A program made the position numbers and the translations under genes. Under the pieces are notes generated by a model. That model was not told the DNA's origin, made no database searches, and saw nothing but the letters and a program-made list of their open reading frames with translations. Positions 1 to 8,354 of a DNA stretch of 64,000 bases are shown piece after piece; the stretch's first letter is position 1; every line of letters starts with the position of its first letter. The DNA is from Psychrobacter sp. DAB_AL43B (GTDB taxonomy: Bacteria > Pseudomonadota > Gammaproteobacteria > Pseudomonadales > Moraxellaceae), in NCBI RefSeq assembly GCF_900168255.1, contig NZ_LT799838.1, positions 2,294,001-2,358,000 on the forward strand, in the 5' to 3' direction.

Positions 1-402
1 GATAATTTCAATGGTTTGTATGTCTGCATCGCGCAAATGTACTTCTTTGGCAAAAACCGCGCGCCAGCCTATTTTGACGTATGCCTTATCTACCAGTACC
101 TCAAGATCATCGGTCGCTCTGATGTCGATATCAGTGACCCAAATACCATCGCGCAGGTTACCGCGACCATACTTAAACCCAATACCCGTTTCCGCACTGA
201 TTTTCTCTAAAATAAACTTAGTACCTGATTCAGTACCAGCCGCATACAGAAATATGGCGAACATAATCGCCAGCACGATAAGAATGAGCACCATCAGTTT
301 TAGCAAAAAAGACAGTGGGTACCATCGTCTTACTGCACGGGCATCTCGCTGTGCCGGATCTTCATCCAAAGGCTTATTAGGCGGGGTATTTTTGGTCAAC
401 AT
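1..402 (-). CDS. tamB: TamB N-terminus, translocation and assembly module (cut by window edge)
   Basis: The frame is open from an ATG at 402 to the left edge (134 codons), so only the N-terminus is present. It shows a short charged cytoplasmic segment ending in RRWYP, one hydrophobic signal-anchor helix (about residues 35-58), and then the start of a periplasmic region with the pattern FILEKISAETGIGF followed by GRGNLRDGIWV. That is how TamB proteins begin. TamB is an inner-membrane-anchored, beta-helical periplasm-spanning protein that works with TamA in outer-membrane protein or lipid delivery. It lies directly downstream of tamA on the same strand (123 bp gap), the usual tamAB operon order. 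The identification rests on this context plus the N-terminal pattern. Confidence 0.85.
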   Translation of the reverse strand, partial: MLTKNTPPNKPLDEDPAQRDARAVRRWYPLSFLLKLMVLILIVLAIMFAIFLYAAGTESGTKFILEKISAETGIGFKYGRGNLRDGIWVTDIDIRATDDLEVLVDKAYVKIGWRAVFAKEVHLRDADIQTIEII

Positions 403-525
403 GACACTCAACTACGTTAAAGAATGATTACCAGCAATTGCTAGAATAAAAACAGCACTGTTTTTGATGTATATATTAGGTCATTAATCTCAAGTATCTA
501 ATACTAACGACCTCATACTAAATAT

Positions 526-3500
526 TTATAGAGGCGATCCGATAAACAAATGTAGCCTAACGGGAATACTCTCCTCTGTTACACCAGCCGCAACATCCAC
601 GCGCACAACGCCTACCGGCGACGCCCAGCGGATACCAACACCCACACCAACTTTGGTGTCCGTATCAAAATCTTTGTCATAGGCGTTACCGACATCGGTG
701 AAAAATGCACCGCGAAAGCCCGGTCTAAATTCATAGTTATATTCTGCACTACCAACCGCAAGGATTTGCCCACCCGTCAGATAACCTTTATCAATTGGCG
801 ATAAGCTTTCGTAGTCATAACCACGAATACTTTGATCACCACCGGCAAAGAAGCGTAATTTATAAGGCACCTCATAAAAGTCATCTGCCCAAATATAACC
901 CGCATTGACGCTACCAAGTACTTGGTGTTTATCATCCGTACCAAAGCTATAAATACCGCTCACGCCAGCGCGAACGATTGCCAAGTCAGTATCACTCAGT
1001 GCTTTTTCAGCACCGGCTTCAATGGCATAATACTGGCGTATGCCGCGAGTAGGATTGGTTGCGCTATCCATATCAGCTTTACTGACGCCATAACCAAATA
1101 ATAATGCTTGCTGTCGCGGTTTAGAGGAAGAAAAGCGTATAGGAAGATCGTCTATATCTGCCTCATCAACACCCGTTTCTAACTCATCTAAACGGTAGCG
1201 AGCAGAGTAGCTACGATTCCAGCCATTTTCACGGCGGATGTTACGCGTTAATGCCGCTTTTAAGGTTTTAGTAGACAAATCAAAAGTGCCTTCACCTTGA
1301 TCAATGACTTCTTCTTCGTAGGTTAAACGTGCCTCTAACTTATCATTTAAAGGATGGTTCCATGGCCGGCTCGCATAAACACCGACATTTTTAGTAATCC
1401 TTGAAACTTCTGTTTCCACCCCTGCTTGATAGCCTTTACGGTTGAGCAGATTATAATCTATTTTAGCGGTTGCGCGGACACCGGTATCCGTACCATAACC
1501 AAGACCGATTTGGGCGTCGCGTGGTTTACTAGCAGAAACGAATACGTATAATGGTACTTTTTTACTCTCTAACACTTCCTGTGGTGTTTTACGTCCTGCC
1601 AATGTAGGGGGGACAAAATTTTCGTCAGCCAGTATGTTTTCCTCATCAGGAAATATTTTTTGCGCGATATCACTAATAGTGTCACTGATTTTACCTAGAA
1701 TACTATTTGATTCCTGGTCTTTTTCGTCTAACACGCGATCATTTGGCAAACGACTTAGACGCTCCGCTTTTTGTTTAATCGCTTGCAGCTTCTCAACTGT
1801 TTCTTCGTCAGCTTCAAACTCAATAGCTGCGATATCAGCAGCGTCGACTTTTTCTCCACTATTGGTGTAAAGAGTACCATCATTGCCAGTACTATCATTT
1901 TGGCTGGTGTCACTAACATCGGAGGCGACATCAAGCTCGTCATTTGTCGTATCATTATCACCACTACTATTTGGTGAGTTATCAAACGCTAAAGTGCTGC
2001 TTTCAGTGCGCTCATCTGGCGGAAAAATCGACTCAACGTTGACGGTATTAAAATAGCGGGTTGACGACAAATCATTACTGAACTTGGTCACGGCTGGGCG
2101 ATAAAAAGGATCACCCGCCTTAAAGTCGAGCAATTGCCTTAATAATGATAATTCAACCGGTAGCTTTTCAGGGTCGCGAGTCAGCGTACCCGACTCTTCA
2201 TCATAAGTAAAAAACACCACTTCATCAAACTGGTAACGCTCACCGGTATTATAAACCAGCGACACATCAGCGGCATTATCCGGCAAGATAATATCGACTG
2301 ATTTATTTAGCCAATATTGGTCGAAATAACCGTAGGTATTACTGAGTGATTCAAGGGCAGATTTACTGTCTTTATAGACGCGATGATTAAAGATATCGCC
2401 TTCTTTTGGCGGCAAGTCTTTCTCTAACGCGGCAAATTCTGCTTGTTCGCTACCTTCACCGCGAATATCAACAATACGGCTATCGACGCGTACCGGTTCA
2501 CCCAATTTTTCAATAATGACATCGATAGTGTCAGCATTAGGCTGGCGCAAACGCAAGGTCACATCGTAGTAACCAACGGCTTTTGCCGCATCCAACGCAG
2601 TCTGACGTAAGCGTGGTAGCGCCGCCGTAAACTCAACGACAGATTGAACAGTGGTCTCATCGAGTGCCGCCTTAATGTTTTTAATCGGCTGCACATCATC
2701 ATCGGCTTTAATTAACTTTGGTTTCGTATTAGCAGCATTATTGCTTGCATTGTCAGCCGCTGCTTGTTGTAAATAGATCGTTGTTTCTATATGCGGTAGC
2801 GTTATCGCGCCAGCATTAAACAAACGATTATAGAGTCGTTTAACGATATTGCCTTTGTTACGTGCCATTGGTTTGGGCTTTTCGGCTTGCTCAATACTTT
2901 CACTTACTGCCTGAGTATCATTTTGATAATCGGGCAAATAATCATCAGGATCTATGCCATCTGACAGCGCGTTTTCTCCGTTATTTGAACTATTAACATT
3001 GGCTAAAATGTCATTATCAACGGCTTGATCAGCGTTGCCGCTACTGACAGAGTCACTGACATTAATGGGACGTGCCATAATTTCAGCAGTTTCTGCACGT
3101 TCAGCTGCGCTTTCATTAGTGCCTAATGTCTCTAGATTGCTCGGTGTTGGAATATTGGTGGCATCCAAGTTCACGTCCAGCCCAATCGGCGGCGTGCTGT
3201 CGTCTAAAGTGGCTACAGGCGTATCAAAGTCATTATTGCTATTACCAGCGTTGCCAATGCTTTCTATATCTTGCGCATTCTGCCTGTCCATCGCTGCCAG
3301 CTCGCGATCAATCTCTTCAGGGGTCATCATTTGATAACCTTGCTGCTGTATCGCGGCGGCTTGTTGTACTAAATCTTCATTAGTATCAGTTATTTGTTTG
3401 TTGTCCAAACCATCGACATCATTATTTAAATTATTATTTAAATTATTATTGATATCGTTGAAGCTATCGAAGTCATTTCTATTTGATTGAGTGCCAGCAT

Positions 3501-3921
3501 TGCTGTTAGTCTTTTCATCTGATTTTTCTGAATTAGGCTTTTTAATGCCTAAGTTTTGCTCGCTATAATCATCCAATACAGACTGCTCAATAATACCTTG
3601 GTCGACAGCCTTCTTTAAGCGCAAAGCATCCAAAGCAATATCGAGCTGTCTATCGTCATTAGAAAGCGGCGGTAACTCAGAAGGTGCTTTTGCCGTTGCT
3701 GCCTGAGCCGCGAGGGCATTATTTTTGGTGAGCTGGCTATTATTAATGGTGCTGCTATTCAAATCGGCAGTGGTAGCGGCAAAAGCGGCTGGCGCGATGC
3801 CAAAGCCAACCAAGCTCGTGGTCAAGGCACTAAAAAGCGCTGTGCGGGTAAAACAAAGACGCGAGCTATCAGGTGACATAACCGATAAGTTGCACGCTTG
3901 CGTTGAAGACTGGTGTTTCAT
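526..3921 (-). CDS. tamA: TamA, BamA/Omp85-family outer-membrane assembly factor, expanded form
   Basis: 1131 residues, about twice the usual TamA length. A signal peptide ends near residue 48 (APAAFA). Residues 50-380 are low-complexity, rich in Asn, Asp, Ser and Gln, and include an NNNL repeat near 158-167. POTRA-like segments begin near 425 (SVVEFTAALPRLRQ, AAKAVGYYDVTL). A second Asp/Ser/Asn-rich insert (about 638-690) and a charged, probably helical segment (698-736) lie between the POTRA region and the barrel. The C-terminal Omp85 barrel starts near 785, with GGDQSIRGYDYESL (the RGY barrel-lid motif) and the ending RLHLFIGSPL. It partners with TamB, encoded immediately downstream. The domain core is clear. 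The long acidic linkers have no function I can assign. Confidence 0.9.
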   Translation of the reverse strand: MKHQSSTQACNLSVMSPDSSRLCFTRTALFSALTTSLVGFGIAPAAFAATTADLNSSTINNSQLTKNNALAAQAATAKAPSELPPLSNDDRQLDIALDALRLKKAVDQGIIEQSVLDDYSEQNLGIKKPNSEKSDEKTNSNAGTQSNRNDFDSFNDINNNLNNNLNNDVDGLDNKQITDTNEDLVQQAAAIQQQGYQMMTPEEIDRELAAMDRQNAQDIESIGNAGNSNNDFDTPVATLDDSTPPIGLDVNLDATNIPTPSNLETLGTNESAAERAETAEIMARPINVSDSVSSGNADQAVDNDILANVNSSNNGENALSDGIDPDDYLPDYQNDTQAVSESIEQAEKPKPMARNKGNIVKRLYNRLFNAGAITLPHIETTIYLQQAAADNASNNAANTKPKLIKADDDVQPIKNIKAALDETTVQSVVEFTAALPRLRQTALDAAKAVGYYDVTLRLRQPNADTIDVIIEKLGEPVRVDSRIVDIRGEGSEQAEFAALEKDLPPKEGDIFNHRVYKDSKSALESLSNTYGYFDQYWLNKSVDIILPDNAADVSLVYNTGERYQFDEVVFFTYDEESGTLTRDPEKLPVELSLLRQLLDFKAGDPFYRPAVTKFSNDLSSTRYFNTVNVESIFPPDERTESSTLAFDNSPNSSGDNDTTNDELDVASDVSDTSQNDSTGNDGTLYTNSGEKVDAADIAAIEFEADEETVEKLQAIKQKAERLSRLPNDRVLDEKDQESNSILGKISDTISDIAQKIFPDEENILADENFVPPTLAGRKTPQEVLESKKVPLYVFVSASKPRDAQIGLGYGTDTGVRATAKIDYNLLNRKGYQAGVETEVSRITKNVGVYASRPWNHPLNDKLEARLTYEEEVIDQGEGTFDLSTKTLKAALTRNIRRENGWNRSYSARYRLDELETGVDEADIDDLPIRFSSSKPRQQALLFGYGVSKADMDSATNPTRGIRQYYAIEAGAEKALSDTDLAIVRAGVSGIYSFGTDDKHQVLGSVNAGYIWADDFYEVPYKLRFFAGGDQSIRGYDYESLSPIDKGYLTGGQILAVGSAEYNYEFRPGFRGAFFTDVGNAYDKDFDTDTKVGVGVGIRWASPVGVVRVDVAAGVTEESIPVRLHLFIGSPL
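3421..3450. repeat. 12-bp tandem repeat inside tamA
   Basis: Two exact copies of attatttaaatt followed by a half copy. The unit is four codons, so copy-number change would keep the reading frame and lengthen the Asn-rich stretch of TamA. Confidence 0.8.
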
Positions 3922-4393
3922 ATTTATTCCCTATCACCTCACGCGGTACAAGGTTACTAACGATAGCAACTGTTAAGTCTTACCGGTGAATAAACTTATC
4001 GCAGTTCACTGAGATTATTTGCTTACGAATTTGCTTGGTATCGTTTGGACTATGATCGCTTAAGCACTACTTTGAATATTAGCGCCTAAATGATGGCTTG
4101 CAATAAACGGTGTTGAGTGCTGACAAATCCTTGCTAGCGCTCGCTCTCTCAGGCTTTGATCCGCTAAAACTTACAAATCATAACTTAGTTAATTATTAAA
4201 TCATAGCATTGGGCGCATGTATTTTTACCAAAGCCTTGCTATTATACGGCTTAACATTGATAAAACCTATGTCATATTTAGATAAGTTTTTGATAGCGTT
4301 GATAATTATCGATATTGCTTATTGATAAATTGACAGCTGCGTTATCTGTTTTCCTTCTCATTTATTAGCCGCGACCCATCTGTAGGAATTTTC
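3922..4393. other. Divergent intergenic region between tamA and the LplT-like gene
   Basis: 472 bp holding the 5' regions of two divergent genes. I see no convincing ORF. Near the right end there are repeated ttgata motifs and a perfect 10-bp palindrome, gataattatc (about 4304-4313). It matches a Fur box only weakly. I cannot place a promoter with confidence. Confidence 0.5.
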
Positions 4394-5734
4394 ATGGCCA
4401 ACCAGTTTCAGTTATTTAAGCGCCGCCGTTTTAGTGCCATGTTTTTTACCCAGTTTTTGGGGGCGTTTAACGACAATATTTTTAAGCAAGCGCTGATATT
4501 AGTCCTGACCTACACTGCTGCTAGCCAGCTTGGGGTTGAGGTCAGTATTTTGAATAACTTGGCAGCGATGCTGTTTATTTTGCCTTATTTCCTATTTTCA
4601 GCGCTCGCAGGGCAAATCGCTGATAAGTTTGAAAAGTCTAAACTGACCCGCTTTACTAAGCTGCTTGAGCTGTCAATTATGGTGATTGCGGCAGTGGGCT
4701 TTGTATTTGAATGGTACGCACTATTGTTTGTCGCGTTATTTTTGATGGGCACACAATCGACCTTTTTTGGGCCTATTAAATACGCCTATTTACCACAAGC
4801 AATGAAAGAAAATGAATTGGTCGGTGCCAATGGCTTATTTCAAATGGGCACGTCACTGGCTATATTACTCGGTATGATTATTGCTGGCGTCCTAACCCAA
4901 GTGCCGCAGCCGCTATATTGGATTAGCGTGACGGTATTAGTAGTCGCGATATTAGGTTATTTTGCAGCAAGATCTATACCCACCATGCCAGCGATGCAAC
5001 CTGACTTAAAAATTAATTGGAATATTTTTACTACCAGTATGTCAGCCGTACGCTACTTATATTCGTTACGGTTTTTATTCTTTGTCATTTTAGGTAATAG
5101 CTGGTTCTGGTTTTATGGGGCAACATTTTTGACCCAAACACCTGAATTTAGTAAAGTTATCTTACATGGTGATGAGTCAGTGGTGATTTTCCTACTGACC
5201 TTATTCTCAGTTGGAGTATCCATTGGTTCATTGTTATGTAAAAGATTGACCAAAAATCAGGTCAGCTTACGCCTATTACCCTTTGGCATCGCTGGTTTAA
5301 GTATTTTTGCTATCGACTTATATTTTTCACTGTCAGGGTTATCTATTGATGTCGGTACGGATACTTTGATAGGCATGAGCGGGCTATTTAATATCACTGG
5401 CAGCTGGCGTGTCTTTATCGACTTGTTCTTTTTAGGCTTTAGTGGCGGCTTATACATCGTGCCTTTATATGCGTCTATGCAGGCGTATGCGCCCAAAAGT
5501 CACCGCGCGCGCATCGTCGGTGCCAACAATATCTTCAATGCCATTTTTATGGTCAGCTCAGCGATTTTTTCTATCGTCGTATTAAACAGCTTAGGGATGT
5601 CACTACCACAATTATTCCTAGTCACGGGCTTGCTCAACATTGCCTTCGGGGTATTTTTATATATAAAACTGAATAAGCATATCAAGCATGCAAGCATCCA
5701 AACTCATGACGATCAACTGAATAGACAAGATTAA
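4394..5734 (+). CDS. Major facilitator transporter, LplT-like
   Basis: 446 residues, strongly hydrophobic, with about 12 predicted membrane helices. The N-terminus (FFTQFLGAFNDNIFKQAL) and the segment GTQSTFFGPIKYAYLPQ are hallmarks of the LplT family. LplT flips lysophospholipids across the inner membrane for re-acylation, and the same fold forms the N-terminal half of some Aas fusion proteins. No acyltransferase domain follows, so this is a stand-alone transporter. A Shine-Dalgarno-like tagga sits about 9 nt before the ATG. The gene is divergent from tamA and upstream of coq7. The substrate is inferred from family resemblance only, so no symbol is given. Confidence 0.8.
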   Translation: MANQFQLFKRRRFSAMFFTQFLGAFNDNIFKQALILVLTYTAASQLGVEVSILNNLAAMLFILPYFLFSALAGQIADKFEKSKLTRFTKLLELSIMVIAAVGFVFEWYALLFVALFLMGTQSTFFGPIKYAYLPQAMKENELVGANGLFQMGTSLAILLGMIIAGVLTQVPQPLYWISVTVLVVAILGYFAARSIPTMPAMQPDLKINWNIFTTSMSAVRYLYSLRFLFFVILGNSWFWFYGATFLTQTPEFSKVILHGDESVVIFLLTLFSVGVSIGSLLCKRLTKNQVSLRLLPFGIAGLSIFAIDLYFSLSGLSIDVGTDTLIGMSGLFNITGSWRVFIDLFFLGFSGGLYIVPLYASMQAYAPKSHRARIVGANNIFNAIFMVSSAIFSIVVLNSLGMSLPQLFLVTGLLNIAFGVFLYIKLNKHIKHASIQTHDDQLNRQD

Positions 5735-5959
5735 AGCGTTGGAAAATTTGAACCCACAGTACTGATAGCCACTGTCATTACTGATAACCGCTGTCATTAT
5801 AAGTTGGACGTTGAGCGCATAATTATAATGCTGACAATCTGTATTGTTTGCTATAGTAATGTTTGTGAGTAAGTTGTTATAGTCGATACCCTTTAAAACA
5901 TTCAATAGTAAAAGTATATTCTTAGTAAACTTCGTAAATAAAGCCATCAGGAGTGAACC

Positions 5960-6604
5960 ATGGCCCTGCGTCCCTTATCAAAAATCGATCAATTACTGCT
6001 TGGAGTAGACAAGGCATTGCGAGCTGTCGTACCGCATTCGAACCCTAGCACCCGTCCATTGCCTGTGAGCAGTGACGAGATTCCTGAGCTGAGTATCACT
6101 GAGGCGCGTCATGTTGCAGGATTGATGCGTATCAATCATACCGGCGAAGTATGCGCGCAAGGGCTGTATCATGGGCAAGCATTGACGGCAAAAGATGATA
6201 ATGTCAAACAAGCCATGCAGCAATCCGCTGAAGAAGAAGTCGACCATTTGGTCTGGTGCGAGACCCGTTTAGATGAGCTTGGCAGCCATCCCAGTATTTT
6301 TACGCCATTATGGTACGGCATGTCATTTGGTCTTGGGGCGGTAGCAGGTGCCATCTCTAACGAGTTTAGTTTGGGGTTTGTCGCTGAAACTGAGGCGCAA
6401 GTCAGCGAGCATCTACAAGATCACATTGGCCAGCTACCGTTGCAAGATCAGCGCTCAAGAGAAATATTGGCGCAAATGGATATTGAAGAATTGCATCATC
6501 GCGAGTTAGCTCTCATCAATGGCGGTGCAGCATTGTCGCCACCCGTACGCCATACCATGCGTTGGATGGCCAATCGAATGAAAGCCACAGCTTATCATCT
6601 ATAA
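5960..6604 (+). CDS. coq7: Coq7-type demethoxyubiquinone hydroxylase
   Basis: 214 residues, the normal length for bacterial Coq7. It is a carboxylate-bridged diiron monooxygenase that adds the C-6 hydroxyl in ubiquinone synthesis. The ferritin-like metal ligands are visible in order: Glu in RINHTGEVCAQ, the ExxH of EEEVDH, Glu in FVAETEAQ, and the ExxH of IEELHHRE. A good aggag lies 8 nt before the ATG. It follows the LplT-like gene after 225 bp and looks separately transcribed. Its quinone product would feed respiration, including the bd oxidase downstream, although no regulatory link is visible. Just after the stop, atagcaa and ttgctat form an inverted repeat (about 6612-6635) without a T-run. 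Confidence 0.95.
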   Translation: MALRPLSKIDQLLLGVDKALRAVVPHSNPSTRPLPVSSDEIPELSITEARHVAGLMRINHTGEVCAQGLYHGQALTAKDDNVKQAMQQSAEEEVDHLVWCETRLDELGSHPSIFTPLWYGMSFGLGAVAGAISNEFSLGFVAETEAQVSEHLQDHIGQLPLQDQRSREILAQMDIEELHHRELALINGGAALSPPVRHTMRWMANRMKATAYHL

Positions 6605-6848
6605 TCATCGATATAGCAAGCCATATTCTTTGCTATAAATGATGCAGATAATGGGTCAGTATTTACTTTTAACAATCCTACTACTGATAGCATTGAGAGT
6701 AATTTGCTACGGTATTAAAAATTTGTACGATTTTGCTATAACAATTCTATATTATCGCGACAGCACTATTAATCAATGGATTTATTAATAACGACCAAAT
6801 AAACAAGATAATTATTAAACATAACTATTAAACAAGGTAACGATTTTT

Positions 6849-7961
6849 ATGAAAGCAATCAGCCAACCGAATATCTCTAACAAAGCGCATAAATTTGCGA
6901 CCTTAACGGCATTAGCTGCCGCATGTGCCATGATGCTATCTGCTCCTGTGAATGCTGCAGAAAACGATACCGCGGCCGCCTCTGCTAACGCCGCTGTCCC
7001 TAGCGCAATCGATTCAAGCAAACGCGTGATTCGCCGAGCTCAACCTAACGCTGCCGTCAGTACTCCTCAACCTGAGTCGCAGTTAAATACTAATACTGCT
7101 CAAGTAAATAATGTACAACAAAGCAATGCGCAACAAAGCAATGTGCAACCAAACCGTGCACCTTTAAACACGGCTCAAAACGTGGCTCAGTCGCAAGCCA
7201 ACCAAGAACTTGAATTAACAGGCACTACTCGGGTTTATGAGCGTGGACCAATGACTGCAACCGGCATTGATTTGCGCGGTGGTCAGCTGCCAAATATCCC
7301 AACACCACAAGTACAGCTGTCAGATATCAGCTTTGTACCTACGATGTTGATACCGCAACAAAAAGGCCTTGGCACCGATAAATTGGACGTTAGCTTATTA
7401 GATGACTTTATTAAAGACGTATCGCCAAATGCACGCCACTACCCACCAAACTTCCCTAACCGCACCCAACGTCACAACGCTCGTGAAAAAATCAAAGTAA
7501 TGACGGATTGGATTGAGCCTTATGCCAAATCGCCAAATGCCTCGTATGATGTATTACTTCGTGCGGCTAAGCTGAATGGTATGGGTCGTAACTTGGATTT
7601 GGGGTCAGAATATACGGTACGCGGCGGACAATATGTTGATCGTGCTATCAAGGTTAAGCCTGATAGCGGTGAAGCCAACTTTTTATATGGTTTGATGTTG
7701 TCAGAAGGCGGCGGTTTTAAAGAAGGACAAAAATACCTCGATAAAGCAGTCAGTCTAGGCTACACCGAAGCAGAGCAAAGTTTGGCACAATCAGATTTGT
7801 TAAGTGATCGCCGTGATAAAGCATTAGAGCGTCTACGTCGCCTTGAGCAACAAGTACCTAATAACGCCCTCATTCGTCAGCAAATCAAGCTTGTAGAAGA
7901 TGGTAAATTTTATATTTGGGACATCCCAGCACCAAATGTTAATGTTAAACCAACTATGTAA
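6849..7961 (+). CDS. Periplasmic TPR-like protein of unknown role
   Basis: 370 residues. A signal peptide ends near residue 36 (APVNAA). Residues 40-115 are Asn/Gln/Ala-rich and include a repeated VQQSN/AQQSN pattern encoded by a 15-bp DNA repeat. The C-terminal half resembles tetratricopeptide helices (SPNASYDVLLRAAKL, DSGEANFLYGLMLSEGG, EGQKYLDKAVSLGYTEA, DKALERLRRLEQQVPNN). It is probably exported and involved in protein-protein contacts. I do not recognise a specific orthologue. It is flanked by coq7 and a lipoprotein hydrolase and followed by strong hairpins, so it is probably monocistronic. Confidence 0.7.
   Translation: MKAISQPNISNKAHKFATLTALAAACAMMLSAPVNAAENDTAAASANAAVPSAIDSSKRVIRRAQPNAAVSTPQPESQLNTNTAQVNNVQQSNAQQSNVQPNRAPLNTAQNVAQSQANQELELTGTTRVYERGPMTATGIDLRGGQLPNIPTPQVQLSDISFVPTMLIPQQKGLGTDKLDVSLLDDFIKDVSPNARHYPPNFPNRTQRHNAREKIKVMTDWIEPYAKSPNASYDVLLRAAKLNGMGRNLDLGSEYTVRGGQYVDRAIKVKPDSGEANFLYGLMLSEGGGFKEGQKYLDKAVSLGYTEAEQSLAQSDLLSDRRDKALERLRRLEQQVPNNALIRQQIKLVEDGKFYIWDIPAPNVNVKPTM
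7113..7157. repeat. 15-bp tandem repeat inside the TPR-like gene
   Basis: Three units related to gtacaacaaagcaat (copies at 7113, 7128 and 7143, the last degenerate). The unit is five codons and encodes the VQQSN AQQSN VQPNR stretch in the low-complexity linker. Confidence 0.75.
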
Positions 7962-8013
7962 ACATTATCCACTTAAATATAATGGCTAACGTATAGTTAG
8001 CCATCAAAAAGCG

Positions 8014-8045
8014 CTCTCAAATTATAATCATAAATAATTTGAGAG
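8014..8045 (+). terminator. Perfect 12-bp hairpin after the TPR-like gene
   Basis: The arms ctctcaaattat (8014-8025) and ataatttgagag (8034-8045) pair perfectly around an 8-nt loop. The nearest T-run is 15 nt further on (8061-8067), so this is a stable hairpin rather than a textbook terminator. Confidence 0.55.
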
Positions 8046-8054
8046 TGTTACTTT

Positions 8055-8105
8055 AGCGTCTTTTTTTATGTTGTCACAAAGGCAATATAAAAAAGACGCT
8101 TTTTT
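8055..8105 (+). terminator. Intrinsic terminator after the TPR-like gene
   Basis: The arm agcgtctttttt (from 8055) pairs with aaaaaagacgct (ending 8100) and is followed at once by a T-run (8100-8105). The loop is about 20 nt. With the hairpins before it, this closes the upstream transcript. Confidence 0.65.
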
Positions 8106-8354
8106 CTGCCTAGCATAAGCGCTAAGTAGACCACACCTGTATAACTCCTTACTAAACGATATTTTGAGTATATTTCTTTTATTTTGAACAAACTTTATTC
8201 ATTTTTATTTAGCAAAATGTATCAATAAAATTTGGTAATATTTGAATATAAGGCATCAAATATAATAGTCGAACCACAAAAGTTACGTTACACTCATGCT
8301 GATGTAGTAAGCACTTAATTATACATTTCTGACCATTATTAACTGGAATTACCT

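Larger units (their letters stand above)
7962..8354. other. Intergenic region between the TPR-like gene and the hydrolase
   Basis: 393 bp without a convincing ORF. The left part (7982-8105) is packed with inverted repeats, listed separately. The right part, 8106-8354, is AT-rich and should contain the promoter of the hydrolase gene, but I cannot assign its -10 and -35 boxes. Confidence 0.5.

Noticed and set aside
4304..4322. Fur-box-like gataattatcgatattgct before the LplT-like gene
   Set aside because: Only about 11 of 19 positions match and the right half is poor; it is best explained as an AT-rich palindrome.
5657..5947. 96-codon minus-strand ORF overlapping the end of the LplT-like gene
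   Set aside because: It overlaps a well-supported gene antisense, has no homology I recognise and no good ribosome binding site.
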